A DNA stretch of 64,000 nucleotides, taken from assembly GCF_007745175.1 (NCBI RefSeq), contig NZ_CP036271.1, positions 1,818,154 to 1,882,153 on the forward strand, written 5' to 3'. This DNA is from Caulifigura coniformis. Its GTDB lineage: Bacteria > Planctomycetota > Planctomycetia > Planctomycetales > Planctomycetaceae. Position 1 is the stretch's first letter. The number at the start of each line of letters is the position of its first letter. Made by a program: the position numbers and the translations under genes. The notes below the pieces were generated by a model that was given only the letters and a program-made list of their open reading frames with translations, searched no databases and was not told the DNA's origin. Shown here piece by piece: positions 7,720 through 17,321 of this stretch.

Positions 7720-9909
7720 TCAATACTCGTTCGCGGCCCCGGCGTCGCTCGCCGCTACGCTGGCGGCCGACGACTTCATCACCGCCTGCCGGATCTCCCG
7801 GCTTTCGGCTTCTGTCTTCAGCTTGGTGATCGCCGAGTCGAGCGTCATGAAGCCCAGGTCGCCGCTGATCCGGTCTCGCACGCTCACGCCGCCGTTGGCC
7901 TGGTCCTTGGGACCGACCACCAGCATGTAGGGCACAAGCTCCAGCTGCGCGTCGCGGATCTTCTTGTTGACGTTGGCGCTGCGGTGGTCGACGGTCACCC
8001 GCAGACCTTCCATTCGCAGCTTCGCGGCGACCTCTTCTGCATACGGGAGCATGCCGTCGTTCAGGCCGAGCACGCGCACCTGCTCCGGCGCCAGCCACAG
8101 CGGGAACGCGGCCGCGAAGTGCTCGATCAGCATCCCGCAGAAACGTTCCATCGAGCCGAACGGCGCCCGGTGAATCATCACCGGCCTGTGCGCCGCATTG
8201 TCGGCCCCGATGTATTCGAGGTTGAACCGCTCGGGCAGGTTGTAGTCGAGCTGGACGGTTCCCAGCTGCCACTCGCGGCCCAGGCAGTCACTGACCATGA
8301 AGTCCGCCTTGGGGCCGTAGAACGCCGCGTCCCCCTCGGCGCTGGTGAAGCTGAGGTTGGAGTTCTCGAGCACGTGCTGCAGCGTCCCTTCGGCCCGATT
8401 CCACAGTTCGTCCGAACCGACGTACTTGTCGGACTTCGGATCGCGCTTGGAAAGCTGCACGCGGTAGTCTTCGAGTCCCACGCTCTTCAAAACGAACTTC
8501 ACGAGATCGAGCGTGCTCTTGAATTCCGCTTCGACCTGGTCGGGGCTCACGAACAGGTGGGCGTCGTCCTGGGTCAAGCCGCGGACGCGCAGCATGCCGT
8601 TCAGTTCGCCCGACTGTTCGTGGCGATAGACGGTGCCGAACTCGGCCAGTCGCACTGGCAGGTCCTTGTAGCTCCGCGGAGCCGCCTTATAGGCCTGGAT
8701 ATGGTGCGGGCAGTTCATCGGCTTCAGCAGGTAGCGCTCCTGCAGCCGCTCCCATTTCTTCAGGTAACCGGCGCGGTCTTCCGGGCTGGCCGTGGCCGGA
8801 TAGTCGTGGAACTGGCAGCCCAGCGCGGCGGCCGCACTGAGGAAGTCCTTCTCGACCTTCTCGGTCAGCTGGCCTTCCTGCAGGCGGGTCTTCCAATGGT
8901 CGACCAGCTGCCCGGCGGGATGGCCGAACAGCGGCGGGAACTGCGACTCGCGGTAGTACGGGAAATGTCCGCTGGTCTCGTACATTTCCACCCGTCCGAC
9001 GTGCGGCGAGTAGACCGGCTGATAGCCACGGCGGACCAGTTCCTTCTTGATGAAGTCTTCCAGCAGGGCGCGGACGGTCGCCCCTTTCGGAAGCCACAGG
9101 CACAGCCCCTGTCCCACGTCGTTGGAAATCGTGAACAACTGATGCTGCTTGCCCAGCACGCGATGGTCGCGGCGCTTCGCTTCCTCGATCTGAGTCAGGT
9201 AGGCATCGAGATCCTTCTGACTGAAGAACGCCGTTCCATACAGCCTCTGCAGTCCGCGGTTGTTGGCGTCTCCCTTCCAGTACGAGCCGGCCACGCTCAG
9301 GAGCTTGAACGCCTTGATCCGCCCGGCGTCCGGGATGTGCGGTCCGCGGCAGAGGTCGACGAACTCGCCCTGGCGATAGAAGCTGAGGTCCTGGTGGTCG
9401 GCCAGGCCGGTGTTGATATGTTCGACCTTGAGGTCCTGCTTGAGATCGCCGCAGAATTTGAGCGACTCATCACGCGACATGTGGAACCGCTCGAACGGTT
9501 CGGCCTCTTTGATGATCTCGGCCATCTCGGCCTCGATGCGCGGGAAGTCTTCCTCGCTGATTTTGTGCTTGAGGTCGAAATCGTAGTAGAAGCCGTTCCC
9601 GGTGGTCGGCCCGAAAGCGAGACTCACACCGTCGTACAGCCGCATGACGGCCCGGGCCATGATGTGGGCGCACGAATGCCGCAGAACGCCCAGGGCCTCC
9701 GGGTTCTTGTCGGTCAGCAGGCGCATCGGAATGGGCGACGCCGTCGACGCTTCAACGAGCGGGCGGGCCGCATCGACAATCGTGCCGTTCACTTCGGCCG
9801 CAATCGTGGCGTTGGCGAGCCGCTCGCCGATGGAACGGGCGACATCGAGGGCCGAGGCCGATTCAGGGAAATCTTTGAGGGTGCCGTCAGGCAGTTGAAC
9901 GCTGGGCAT
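7720..9909 (-). CDS. thrS: Threonine--tRNA ligase
   Basis: 729 aa, class II synthetase charging tRNA-Thr with threonine in the cytoplasm. Domains in order: N-terminal TGS (about 1-62), the editing domain with H78xxxH82 (RHSCAHIM) and GNGFYYDFD, then the catalytic core with KPMNCPHHI (the zinc-ligand Cys), the motif 2 region [13 protein letters not shown], and a motif 3 block with [11 protein letters not shown]. The C-terminal anticodon-binding domain starts near [12 protein letters not shown]. Length is somewhat above the usual 640 aa, partly from insertions near 330-390. ATG 9909 is preferred over the TTG two codons earlier. The typical infC-rpmI-rplT neighbours are absent. Confidence 0.97.
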   Translation of the reverse strand: MPSVQLPDGTLKDFPESASALDVARSIGERLANATIAAEVNGTIVDAARPLVEASTASPIPMRLLTDKNPEALGVLRHSCAHIMARAVMRLYDGVSLAFGPTTGNGFYYDFDLKHKISEEDFPRIEAEMAEIIKEAEPFERFHMSRDESLKFCGDLKQDLKVEHINTGLADHQDLSFYRQGEFVDLCRGPHIPDAGRIKAFKLLSVAGSYWKGDANNRGLQRLYGTAFFSQKDLDAYLTQIEEAKRRDHRVLGKQHQLFTISNDVGQGLCLWLPKGATVRALLEDFIKKELVRRGYQPVYSPHVGRVEMYETSGHFPYYRESQFPPLFGHPAGQLVDHWKTRLQEGQLTEKVEKDFLSAAAALGCQFHDYPATASPEDRAGYLKKWERLQERYLLKPMNCPHHIQAYKAAPRSYKDLPVRLAEFGTVYRHEQSGELNGMLRVRGLTQDDAHLFVSPDQVEAEFKSTLDLVKFVLKSVGLEDYRVQLSKRDPKSDKYVGSDELWNRAEGTLQHVLENSNLSFTSAEGDAAFYGPKADFMVSDCLGREWQLGTVQLDYNLPERFNLEYIGADNAAHRPVMIHRAPFGSMERFCGMLIEHFAAAFPLWLAPEQVRVLGLNDGMLPYAEEVAAKLRMEGLRVTVDHRSANVNKKIRDAQLELVPYMLVVGPKDQANGGVSVRDRISGDLGFMTLDSAITKLKTEAESREIRQAVMKSSAASVAASDAGAANEY

Positions 9910-10241
9910 GTGCAAGCAGACGCAAGAAACCGCCGGGAGGTTCGAGAGATCGCCGGTCGGAAGGTGGTTCCCAGCCGCGGCCGCCGATACGAGGGGCGAC
10001 GCCAGCGCAGCCAGGGAGTCAGCGCGTTTCTAGCGGGAAACGCGAACCGGGGGAAGCGGGAGGTGGCTCCGCAGGATTGCCAGCGGCATGAACACCCTGT
10101 CCGGCCCGGTATGGCTTCATTTCCGCAGATAGTCGGGGCTTGCTCACAGGGATAGACTTCAGAAAACTCCTGAACCGCCGGACGCAGCCCGGCGTTTCCG
10201 TCCCACAGTCTGTTTCCGATTGGCGTATTTCGTCCCACTGC
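9910..10241. other. Divergent intergenic region between thrS and a zinc-ribbon membrane protein
   Basis: No credible gene. It holds one perfect hairpin, CGCGTTTC (10023-10030) with GAAACGCG (10037-10044) and a six-base loop, about 115 bases upstream of thrS. I see no T-box specifier structure and cannot place a promoter with confidence. Confidence 0.4.
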
Positions 10242-11348
10242 ATGCCGGCCTGGTTGAACAAAGCGAGCAACGTCTTCCGGCGAAACACGCCGGAGGTTGA
10301 GCATCCGTTCGCTGTCCCGTGCGAGTGCGGACTGGTCCACCGCGGGATGCGCCGCAACCGGCATCAGAAGATCGTTTGCAGGGAATGCGGCGCCACCCGG
10401 TTTGTCCTCCCCAAGGACGTCTACCCCGCGCCGAAGAACCGCCCGGCCGAACCGGCGGCCCCTCCCGCCGCGCTCCCCGTTCTGAACCCGACCAAGGAAC
10501 CGGCGGGCAGGCGCGGGAAATCGGTCGGCCGCCCGGAGAAACCCAGCCCGAAGGCGGCGCGGGACGCCGCCCCGGAATTCTTCGTCGTCCCCGCTAGCGG
10601 CCGGCTGGTCACGCCGTTCCGCATCGTCGTCGTCAGCATCGCCGCTGTGGCCCTCATCACGACCTATCTCACCGTCCAGAAGGTCCGGCGCGACGCCGCG
10701 ACCACAGCGCTTCGCGAATCGACCGACGCCGCATGGGCCGCCGTCAAGAATCGCGACTGGAGAACAGCCAGCGAGCAGTTCGAGTTGGCGACCGCCGCCG
10801 TGACGACGCTCGGCCGACGCGACAGCACCGCCAGGCGCCTCGAATCGGGACTTCGCGAATCACGCACGATCGACCAGCTCTCCCCGAAATCATTGCTCGA
10901 AATCCTGGCCGAGGCCGATGCGACATCGGCCGATGCGGACAAATGGAAACGCCAGTTCCAGACCCACTATGAAGGACGCTGGCTCGTCTTCGATGGTCCC
11001 GTCGACCGGAAGCAAAACGGCTGGCAGGTCTCCTTTCCGGTCACCGTCGGCAAACGCAACCGCATCGTCCGCGTGCTCATCGACTCGGCAGCGTTCGACG
11101 ACCTGAAAGAGTCCGACGGCGAACAGGGGGTGATTCTCGCGGCCAGACTTGCGGGCTGCGAACTCAGTGACAACAAGAACGTCTGGAACGTCACCTTCGA
11201 GCCCGACAGCGGATTCCTGTGGAGCCTGCCCGAGACGTTTGACGCACTCGGCATCGATGGCGGCGAGTTCCGATCCCCCGACCAGACGAAGGACCTCCTC
11301 ACCCGCCAGGCGGAACAGAATGGCATACTCTCCGAGGTGACCCCGTGA
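10242..11348 (+). CDS. Zinc-ribbon, single-pass membrane protein, unknown (planctomycete type)
   Basis: 368 aa. The N-terminus has a zinc-ribbon-like pattern, CECG then CRECG about 20 residues later. A proline/alanine-rich linker follows, then one membrane helix (RIVVVSIAAVALITTYLTV, about residues 127-145) and a helical region with WRTASEQFELATAAV that resembles a TPR-like repeat. The C-terminal part is globular and unrecognised. The start at ATG 10242 is chosen because the 34 upstream residues look non-natural; no SD is seen. Its stop overlaps the next start in GTGA, so the two genes are probably translationally coupled. Confidence 0.7.
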   Translation: MPAWLNKASNVFRRNTPEVEHPFAVPCECGLVHRGMRRNRHQKIVCRECGATRFVLPKDVYPAPKNRPAEPAAPPAALPVLNPTKEPAGRRGKSVGRPEKPSPKAARDAAPEFFVVPASGRLVTPFRIVVVSIAAVALITTYLTVQKVRRDAATTALRESTDAAWAAVKNRDWRTASEQFELATAAVTTLGRRDSTARRLESGLRESRTIDQLSPKSLLEILAEADATSADADKWKRQFQTHYEGRWLVFDGPVDRKQNGWQVSFPVTVGKRNRIVRVLIDSAAFDDLKESDGEQGVILAARLAGCELSDNKNVWNVTFEPDSGFLWSLPETFDALGIDGGEFRSPDQTKDLLTRQAEQNGILSEVTP

Positions 11349-12889
11349 GCCGCGGCCCCTTCACCGCAACCCTGCGCGCCGCCGTCGTCCTGCTGGTTCT
11401 GGCATCGGCCGGGCGATCGGCGTTCGCCCAGGGGGAGGCCGAATCGATTCAGGCGTTCGTCGAACGGAAGGAACAATGGGGCGCGCTGGCCGGCGCGCGA
11501 TTCGTCATTGAAGGCCGCGTTGCCTTTCTGAGCCCCCAGACGATCCAGTTCGATCGCTGCGACCTCGTCTTCCGCCTGCCGCCGGGAACCCCCGTGCTGC
11601 CGCGCGATACGCGCGTCGCTGAGGTGACCGGCAAACTCGTCCGCGAAGGCATGCGCGTGTCCTTCGACGTCGAGTCGCTCCGACGCCGGGACAGCGACGT
11701 GGAAACACTGCGCAGTCGCCGCGGCCGGATCGACTCCACCCGCCCCGAAGCCTGGTTCGAACTCGCCGACTGGGCCGCCGGTCGCGGGGCGTTCTATGAG
11801 GATTCCGAACTGAAGAAGCGGGCTGAAGAGTTGCGTGAGATCGGTTTGACCGCAGAGTCGCGGCGCCTGAAATCGGATGACGCGGCCGGATATCTCGAAC
11901 TCGCCAGACGTGCGGCCGCCTGGAACCTCGACCAGGGCGTCGGCTGGAAGTTCACGCATGACGCCGTCCGTATCGAGCTGACGAAGGCCCGCAACGACCC
12001 GATGAACAACGGCGGGGCCGTTCTCGCGATGGTTCTCAAGAGCCTGCCCGGCGCCAACACGCCGTTGACGCCTGAGGACGAACCGCTGCGCCAGGCCTAC
12101 GACCGGAACTACGCCGAGACCTATGCCCGGGCCGATACCGACACTCGGTTCAAGCTCCACCGTGCCCTCTACATTCAGATTCTGCTCGCACTCATCGATC
12201 GCGATATCGATCCGGAAGGAAAGAACGGCTACGCCGTTGCGGCGCGGATCTCGAGCCAGATTCCGGAGCTCGAAACACTCGCCGAATCGCACCGCAAGAA
12301 GGAACTCGCCTGGCTCAAAAGTCGCGTCACGTCGCTGACCCGAGATGAAATTGTCGACTTCGCAAAGAAGCTGACCGACCGCAAAGAGGACGCCGAGTCG
12401 AAGCAGGTCCGCCAGGACTGGCTCCGCTCCCGCGAACCCGCCGCACGGCTCGCCGGAACCCGCGGGCTCACGCAGCTGGCCGATGACTACATCGCCCTTC
12501 TGAACGACGAGAAGACGGCGATCACTCTCTACGAGGCCGCCTGGGTCTCCAATCCTCAGTCGCCTGAAGTGACCGACTGGCTGACGAAGCGTGGCCTGGT
12601 CGTTGATGGGAACCGCTGGGTCCCCGCGAAGATGGTCGCCCAACCGACGGAAGACCGGTTCGCACAGGCGATCCAGGAAGGCCAGGTCCTTCCGGGCATG
12701 ACCGGCGAGCAGGCCCGCGCCGCACTCGGCACGCGTCCCTCGTCCATCATGCGCCAGGCGTCCCTCGGTCAGGTCACCGAGCTCTGGATCTACAGGACTG
12801 AGGGGCTCGTCGTCACGCTGTCGCGCAAGACCGGCAACAGCGAATCGCACGTGGAGAAGGTCGCCTCGCTGCCTGATGAAGCTCCCTGA
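11345..12889 (+). CDS. Secreted helical-repeat protein, unknown (planctomycete type)
   Basis: 514 aa. A cleavable signal peptide ends near SAFA (about residue 28). The mature protein starts with a small domain (GRVAFLSPQTIQFDRCDLVF, a possible OB-like or beta segment, 55-110), then a charged helical array that looks like TPR/Sel1-type repeats (130-420). A C-terminal domain of about 60 residues has GMTGEQARAALGTRPS and ELWIYRTEGLVVTLSR, similar to SmpA/BamE-like modules. GTG start, overlapping the upstream stop by four bases. Likely a periplasmic partner of the zinc-ribbon membrane protein encoded just before. Function unknown. Confidence 0.72.
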   Translation: MSRGPFTATLRAAVVLLVLASAGRSAFAQGEAESIQAFVERKEQWGALAGARFVIEGRVAFLSPQTIQFDRCDLVFRLPPGTPVLPRDTRVAEVTGKLVREGMRVSFDVESLRRRDSDVETLRSRRGRIDSTRPEAWFELADWAAGRGAFYEDSELKKRAEELREIGLTAESRRLKSDDAAGYLELARRAAAWNLDQGVGWKFTHDAVRIELTKARNDPMNNGGAVLAMVLKSLPGANTPLTPEDEPLRQAYDRNYAETYARADTDTRFKLHRALYIQILLALIDRDIDPEGKNGYAVAARISSQIPELETLAESHRKKELAWLKSRVTSLTRDEIVDFAKKLTDRKEDAESKQVRQDWLRSREPAARLAGTRGLTQLADDYIALLNDEKTAITLYEAAWVSNPQSPEVTDWLTKRGLVVDGNRWVPAKMVAQPTEDRFAQAIQEGQVLPGMTGEQARAALGTRPSSIMRQASLGQVTELWIYRTEGLVVTLSRKTGNSESHVEKVASLPDEAP

Positions 12890-12899
12890 CTGCCCCGCC

Positions 12900-13280
12900 T
12901 CAGAGCGTGCGGTGAGATGTCCCCGCCGCGATGGCCTTCGGCCAGAAGGAAGCCAGCAGCGATCCGGTCCGTGCGTAAGGGACACAGATTGTCACCCGCG
13001 ATCGTGGACTCCCGATCGAAGTGTCCACCCGGATCTCCGCCACAGGAACCTGCAGCGCCGCACTGATCGCGGCCCTTTCGGACGCGATGACTTCGGCCCG
13101 GGATTCACCGGCTCCGGCGACGCGATCGGCCGCGCTCGCCAGCCGGGCTTCGATGTTCAAGGCATGCCGGACTTCCACCACTCCCAGCAGGAGCAGGCCC
13201 GCGACGGGCGCAAGAAGTACCAGTTCAATCCACAGCGCTCCGTTGCGTGTACGGCGGGAGAATGGCAGCTTCGCCGACAT
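12900..13280 (-). CDS. TadE-like pseudopilin
   Basis: 126 aa. After a short basic N-terminus (RRTRNG) comes a single hydrophobic helix, ALWIELVLLAPVAGLLLLGVV, with the glutamate position typical of TadE/TadG pseudopilins. The rest (SRAEVIASERAAISAALQV...VTICVPYAR) matches the extracellular part of TadE-like proteins. Start ATG 13280 has GTGGAG about nine bases upstream; the frame extends 23 codons further without support. No other tad genes are in the window, so it is either an isolated copy or serves a distant tad locus. It converges with the preceding gene, ten bases away. Confidence 0.75.
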   Translation of the reverse strand: MSAKLPFSRRTRNGALWIELVLLAPVAGLLLLGVVEVRHALNIEARLASAADRVAGAGESRAEVIASERAAISAALQVPVAEIRVDTSIGSPRSRVTICVPYARTGSLLASFWPKAIAAGTSHRTL

Positions 13281-13456
13281 GGGAGGTGCTCCACCAGCGA
13301 AAGAATCCGGGGACTCTGGATCGTGGCATCGCCCAAACATAACCTCCATTTCGGGTCTCGTTGCCGAAACGCAACATTTCCAGCCCTGCCGCCGAGTCAG
13401 ACGTTCCGGTTGTAGGCACTGGGGCGACGAGACTGTTCGGGAGAGGAACTGACGAC

Positions 13457-13798
13457 ATGGCGAAGACCATCTTCAAGCGGATCATCGACAGGGAGATTCC
13501 GGCCGCGATCGTTTACGAAGACGACGAGGTCCTCGCCTTCAACGACAACAATCCACAGGCCCCGGTCCACGTTCTGGTGATCCCGAAGAAGGAGCTCCCC
13601 TCCGTCGCCGATGCGGGCGATGACGACACGCTGCTCCTCGGCAAGCTGCTGATGGCTGTCCGGAATATCGCCCGGCAGCAGGGTCTCGAGAACGGCTACC
13701 GCATCGTCATCAACACCGGCCCCGACGGCGGACAGACCGTCTCCCATCTCCACCTGCATCTCCTCGGCAAACGCCCGCTGCACTGGCCGCCCGGCTGA
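13457..13798 (+). CDS. HIT family protein (HINT-like nucleotide hydrolase)
   Basis: 113 aa. It contains FKRIIDREIPAAIVYEDDEVLAFND, the standard opening of HINT-type proteins, and the catalytic histidine triad HLHLHLL near residues 98-104. These proteins hydrolyse adenosine phosphoramidates and related nucleotides in the cytoplasm. GAGAGGAA lies seven bases before the ATG at 13457, which decides the start over the longer frame from 13361. It is a single gene divergent from the TadE-like gene. Confidence 0.93.
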   Translation: MAKTIFKRIIDREIPAAIVYEDDEVLAFNDNNPQAPVHVLVIPKKELPSVADAGDDDTLLLGKLLMAVRNIARQQGLENGYRIVINTGPDGGQTVSHLHLHLLGKRPLHWPPG

Positions 13799-14122
13799 TC
13801 CCGGGAGCAACGTCCGGCCTCAAGCAGCCGCGCCTCTGCCCGGTTCGGCCGCTTCCTGAAATCCGGCGAGTGGCTCGAATTGATGACCGCCGGCATTTCG
13901 TCCGACTGCGCGGATGACTGGCAGTCGGAGCGGTGTGCGAAGGCGTCAGTCTCGCTGGCGCGGAGATTCTCTCGGTCTGCGCAAATCCCCATGCCGGGAT
14001 GCGCGCCCTGTGATCTACCCGCTCAAGCCGGCAGCTTTTACCGTCCAAACAACACTTGTGTGGACAATGCTTGTCCGAACAAGTATTGTGGGCGAATCGT
14101 CCTTCCTCTGACAGGCGTCGCC
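13799..14122 (+). other. Non-coding leader region upstream of the CPA2 antiporter
   Basis: The antiporter frame is open through this stretch, but the translation is not protein-like. The last 80 bases hold a candidate promoter and two dyads, described separately. Nothing else was recognised. Confidence 0.4.
14056..14089 (+). promoter_or_regulatory. Candidate promoter with two TTGT-N4-ACAA dyads
   Basis: A -35-like TGGACA (14061-14066) and a -10-like TATTGT (14084-14089) are 17 bases apart. Two dyads, TTGTGTGGACAA (14056-14067) and TTGTCCGAACAA (14071-14082), are 15 bases centre to centre, the first over the -35 and the second inside the spacer. The layout fits repressor control of the antiporter gene 27 bases downstream of the expected transcript start. 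Confidence 0.5.
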
Positions 14123-15610
14123 GTGGCCGCTCCCGAGGCACTCCCCGCTCTCCCACCCGGAAAACGCCGCGCGGCCGTCGGCCTCGGCCTCTACTCCCTC
14201 CTGCTCATCCAGGCCGTCTCCAGCTTCCTGATCGTCCGCTGGATGGGCGAACGAAATGCGTTCGGCATCGTCGCCAGCCATGTCCCCGCAGCCACCGCAA
14301 CGAGCGCCCCCAGGGCCTCCGCTGTGGACATCGAGTTTCACGTCCTGGTGACCCTGGTCGCGGTGATCGGCGCCGGCCACCTGCTCGCCCGCCTCTTCCG
14401 CCGCTGGGGACAACCTCCCGTCGTTGGTGAAGTCGTCGCCGGCATCTGCCTGGGACCATCGGTCCTTGGCTATTTCGCCCCCTCGCTGATGCACCAGCTG
14501 ATTCCGTCCACGACCGCCGATCCCCAGGGGGCGGTCGCCGCAGCACTCAAGATGATCGGAGAGCTGGGGGTTCTGCTCTACATGTTTGTCGTCGGGCTCG
14601 ATCTCAATCTGGTCAAGCTCCGCAACAAGGCGGGCGCGGCCGTCGCCATTTCCCACGCCAGCATTCTGTTCCCGTTCGTCCTCGGCGCCGTCCTCTCACT
14701 CTGGCTGCATCCGCTCTACGCGCCCGAAAACATCGCCTTTACGCCATTCGCGCTGTTCCTCGGCATCGCCATGTCGATCACGGCGTTCCCCGTCCTGGCC
14801 CGCATCCTCACCGACCGCAACCTCGAAACCACTCCCCTCGGCATGATGGCCATGGCCTGTGCCGCGGCCGATGACGCGACCGCGTGGTGCCTGCTCGCTG
14901 TGGTGGTCGGCATCGTCCAGACCCAGGCCGGAAGCACCATTGCCGTCTGCCTCAGTGCGCTGGGGTACATCCTGGCAATGTTCGTCGTGGTCCGGCCCCT
15001 CGTCGTCGCCTGGTGCCGACGTGTCGATCTGCAGGTCGGCGCCCTGACAAACGGCGTCCTCGCGGCCGGCTGCGTCGGCGCCCTGCTCTCGGCCCTGATC
15101 ACGAAGACGATCGGCATCCATGCCATCTTCGGAGCCTTCCTGCTGGGAGCGGTGATCCCCAGCGACAGCCGGGTCGCCGGCTTCCTCAAGACGCGTCTTC
15201 GTGATTCCGTGACTGTCCTCCTCCTCCCGGCGTTCTTCGCCTATACCGGAATGCGGACGCAGATCGGCCTCGTCTCTGGATGGCAGCAGTGGCTCGCCGT
15301 CGCCGTGATCATCGTCGTGGCAACCGCGGGGAAATTTGGCGGGACAGTGATGGCCGCCCGCTGGACCGGAATCGGCTGGCGCGACTCCGCCGCGCTCGGC
15401 GTCCTGATGAACACCCGTGGCCTGATGGAGCTGATCGTGCTCAACATCGGCCTCGATCTGGGTGTCATTTCCCCAACGCTCTTCGCCATGATGGTCCTCA
15501 TGGCGCTGGTCACCACAATCAGCACGTCACCGATCCTGGCGCGTCTGATGCCCGAATCGCTGAAGGCCGAACCACCCACCCTTGCCCCGGCCCGGCCGCC
15601 CCTCCGTTGA
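14123..15610 (+). CDS. CPA2-family cation:proton antiporter (KefB/NapA-like)
   Basis: 495 aa. The Na_H_exchanger domain has the CPA2 landmarks GEVVAGICLGPSVLG, MFVVGLDL, ITAFPVLARIL, the transport-site ACAAADDATAW with its paired aspartates, GAFLLGAVIP and LMNTRGLMELIVLNIG. About thirteen membrane segments, one of them N-terminal to the core (residues about 18-38). No TrkA-N or other C-terminal regulatory domain is present. It likely exchanges Na+ or K+ for protons at the inner membrane. GTG 14123 is the most plausible start since residues encoded before it are not natural; this leaves a weak ACAGG as SD. A two-dyad promoter lies just upstream. Confidence 0.9.
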   Translation: MAAPEALPALPPGKRRAAVGLGLYSLLLIQAVSSFLIVRWMGERNAFGIVASHVPAATATSAPRASAVDIEFHVLVTLVAVIGAGHLLARLFRRWGQPPVVGEVVAGICLGPSVLGYFAPSLMHQLIPSTTADPQGAVAAALKMIGELGVLLYMFVVGLDLNLVKLRNKAGAAVAISHASILFPFVLGAVLSLWLHPLYAPENIAFTPFALFLGIAMSITAFPVLARILTDRNLETTPLGMMAMACAAADDATAWCLLAVVVGIVQTQAGSTIAVCLSALGYILAMFVVVRPLVVAWCRRVDLQVGALTNGVLAAGCVGALLSALITKTIGIHAIFGAFLLGAVIPSDSRVAGFLKTRLRDSVTVLLLPAFFAYTGMRTQIGLVSGWQQWLAVAVIIVVATAGKFGGTVMAARWTGIGWRDSAALGVLMNTRGLMELIVLNIGLDLGVISPTLFAMMVLMALVTTISTSPILARLMPESLKAEPPTLAPARPPLR

Positions 15611-15673
15611 TCGTCCGACCAACTCCCTCCCCCGTCCTCTCCCGCCCGTTGCACTCCTACTCCGCGGATCAGC

Positions 15674-16213
15674 ATGCAAACCTGCACCACGAAAGGCGGC
15701 ATCCTGTCGGTCTGCATCACCACGTTGCTGCTTCTCGACCACGTCCGCTCGGACGACCGGCCGCCTGCGAAAGCCCCTGAAAAGCAACCACCGTCACTGG
15801 CCGAGGCCCGAGCCCGCGCACAGCTGCTGCACGAAACCCTCCATTCCACGTTGCATGTCGTGCATCGCGACTTCTATCGTGAAGACGATGGACTTCCGAT
15901 TCCCGCGGCGTCGATGACGCGCGTGTTTCGTCACCTCGAAGAGGAGCAGGGGGTCGTGCTTCGCTGGTTGGCAGTCGACGGCGAGGCGATGAACGTTGAC
16001 CATAAGGCCCGCGACGATTTCGAGCGGGCCGCCGTGAAAGCGATCCAGGCGGACCAGAAACCGTTCGAGTCGAGGGAAGGAGGCGTTTATCGTCGGGCGG
16101 CCGCGATCACGCTCCGTTCCGAATGTCTCAAGTGCCACGTTCCGAACCGGAAAAGTCTCGAAGACCGTTTCGCCGGACTGATCATTTCGATGCCCTTCGC
16201 CGCCGGGGAGTAG
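15674..16213 (+). CDS. DUF3365/Tll0287-like c-type heme protein, exported
   Basis: 179 aa with an N-terminal hydrophobic signal (about 8-25). The body fits the DUF3365 sensory domain, and near the C-terminus a CLKCH motif (C151, C154, H155) would attach one heme c. DUF3365 proteins are periplasmic heme sensors, often fused to signalling modules; this one stands alone. Its stop is five bases before the GTG of the DUF542 gene, and that gene's SD overlaps its last codons, so the two likely form an operon, perhaps linking heme or redox sensing to cluster repair. Confidence 0.8.
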   Translation: MQTCTTKGGILSVCITTLLLLDHVRSDDRPPAKAPEKQPPSLAEARARAQLLHETLHSTLHVVHRDFYREDDGLPIPAASMTRVFRHLEEEQGVVLRWLAVDGEAMNVDHKARDDFERAAVKAIQADQKPFESREGGVYRRAAAITLRSECLKCHVPNRKSLEDRFAGLIISMPFAAGE

Positions 16214-16218
16214 CTCAC

Positions 16219-16446
16219 GTGCCCGACCACGATTCCCCGCTGCCCGAATGGATTCTCGACGTCCCTCAGTCGGCCGAAATCTTCGACCGCTGGGGGCTCG
16301 ACACGTCCTGCGGTGGAAAGTCGCTCGACTTCGTCTGCCGGCAGGCCGGCCTGGATCCAGCCGTCATCCTCGCCGAGCTGATGCCCCTGCTTCCGCCCGA
16401 GGCTCAGGTCGCCCCGCCGCCCGCTCAGCCCCTTGGCCAGTCGTAG
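16219..16446 (+). CDS. DUF542 (ScdA/RIC N-terminal-like) domain protein
   Basis: 75 aa. The sequence SAEIFDRWGLDTSCGGKSLDFVCRQAGLD matches the DUF542 domain that begins iron-sulfur cluster repair di-iron proteins (ScdA/YtfE/RIC), including the CGG motif. The hemerythrin-like iron-binding part of those proteins is missing, so this is a free-standing domain of unknown activity. GTG start at 16219 with GGGGAG eight bases upstream; the frame extension to 16123 overlaps the upstream gene and is rejected. Its 3' end overlaps the convergent phosphoesterase by 22 bases. Confidence 0.75.
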   Translation: MPDHDSPLPEWILDVPQSAEIFDRWGLDTSCGGKSLDFVCRQAGLDPAVILAELMPLLPPEAQVAPPPAQPLGQS

Positions 16447-17321
16447 CTGCTCTGCTGGCGGAAGCCTTTCAGCATCATCGCGCCATCTTCGCGAAGCGTC
16501 AGCAGCGAGGCGCCGCTGTTCTCTGGGCCCGAGCCCTCGACCATCGCCCGCAGCGTGCAGTAATGGATGCCGGCGATCTCCTTGTAGTCGTTCTTGTGGC
16601 TGTGACCCTGGAACACCGCCTGCACATTGCCCGACTGTTCGAGGAGCTTCCGCACCTCCGGGCAGTTCTTCACTCCGTGATCGTTCGAGACATCCAGCCG
16701 CTGGTGGGCAAACACGATCGTCGGCCGCTTCGCCGCCTTGAGATCCGCCTCCAGCCATTCCATCTCCGCTGGCGGGATGTTGGCGTCCTTCCACGATGAC
16801 ATCTTGCGGCCGTACGGCTTGCCATTGCTGCTGAAGCACGCATCGAGAATCACGAAGTGCCAGCCGCCGCGATCGAATGACGTGTACGACTTCTCCTGCT
16901 CGACGCCGCCCAGGAACTCTTCTTTCGTCAGCAGATCGACGCAGTGGTTTCCGAGCACATACCAGCGATCCTTGCACAGCGAGGCGAACTCCCGATTGAT
17001 CCGCTTCAGGTAGCCCAGTTCGACATCGACGCCATCCGCCGCGTCGATCAGGTCGCCCAGTTCCACGAGGAACGCCGGCGGTTCCGAAGCGAACTCTGCT
17101 CCCGCCGACGCCAGCTTGCCGAGCGTCTCGCGGTAGTAGCGAGTTCCCGCGGCCTCCTTGTCCGCGTAGTGCAGATCGGTGATGAGCCCGATCCGCAGCG
17201 GCGTCCCGGACTCCGCCGACCAGCCGGATGTCGCCGCACTTCCGAGCAGGACCAACCCGGCGCGCTGGAGAAACGCGCGGCGGCCAATCGGATGTTCGAT
17301 ACCGGAGAAATGACAAGTCAT
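16425..17321 (-). CDS. Tat-exported calcineurin-like metallophosphoesterase
   Basis: 298 aa. A twin-arginine signal (RRAFLQRAG at 14-22, then a hydrophobic stretch) predicts Tat export with the metals already bound. The phosphoesterase motifs are all present: D49xH51 (ITDLHYAD), GD90, GNH126, FAHQRLDV and GHSHKND. Substrate unknown; relatives include nucleotidases and phosphodiesterases. The start ATG lies in an ATGA overlap with the stop of the upstream gene, indicating translational coupling. It converges with and slightly overlaps the DUF542 gene. Confidence 0.9.
   Translation of the reverse strand: MTCHFSGIEHPIGRRAFLQRAGLVLLGSAATSGWSAESGTPLRIGLITDLHYADKEAAGTRYYRETLGKLASAGAEFASEPPAFLVELGDLIDAADGVDVELGYLKRINREFASLCKDRWYVLGNHCVDLLTKEEFLGGVEQEKSYTSFDRGGWHFVILDACFSSNGKPYGRKMSSWKDANIPPAEMEWLEADLKAAKRPTIVFAHQRLDVSNDHGVKNCPEVRKLLEQSGNVQAVFQGHSHKNDYKEIAGIHYCTLRAMVEGSGPENSGASLLTLREDGAMMLKGFRQQSSYDWPRG

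Noticed and set aside
7984-10155. 723-aa plus-strand frame over thrS
   Set aside because: Antisense shadow of thrS.
9910-10241. T-box leader for thrS
   Set aside because: No T-box sequence or specifier loop; the single 8-bp hairpin is not enough.
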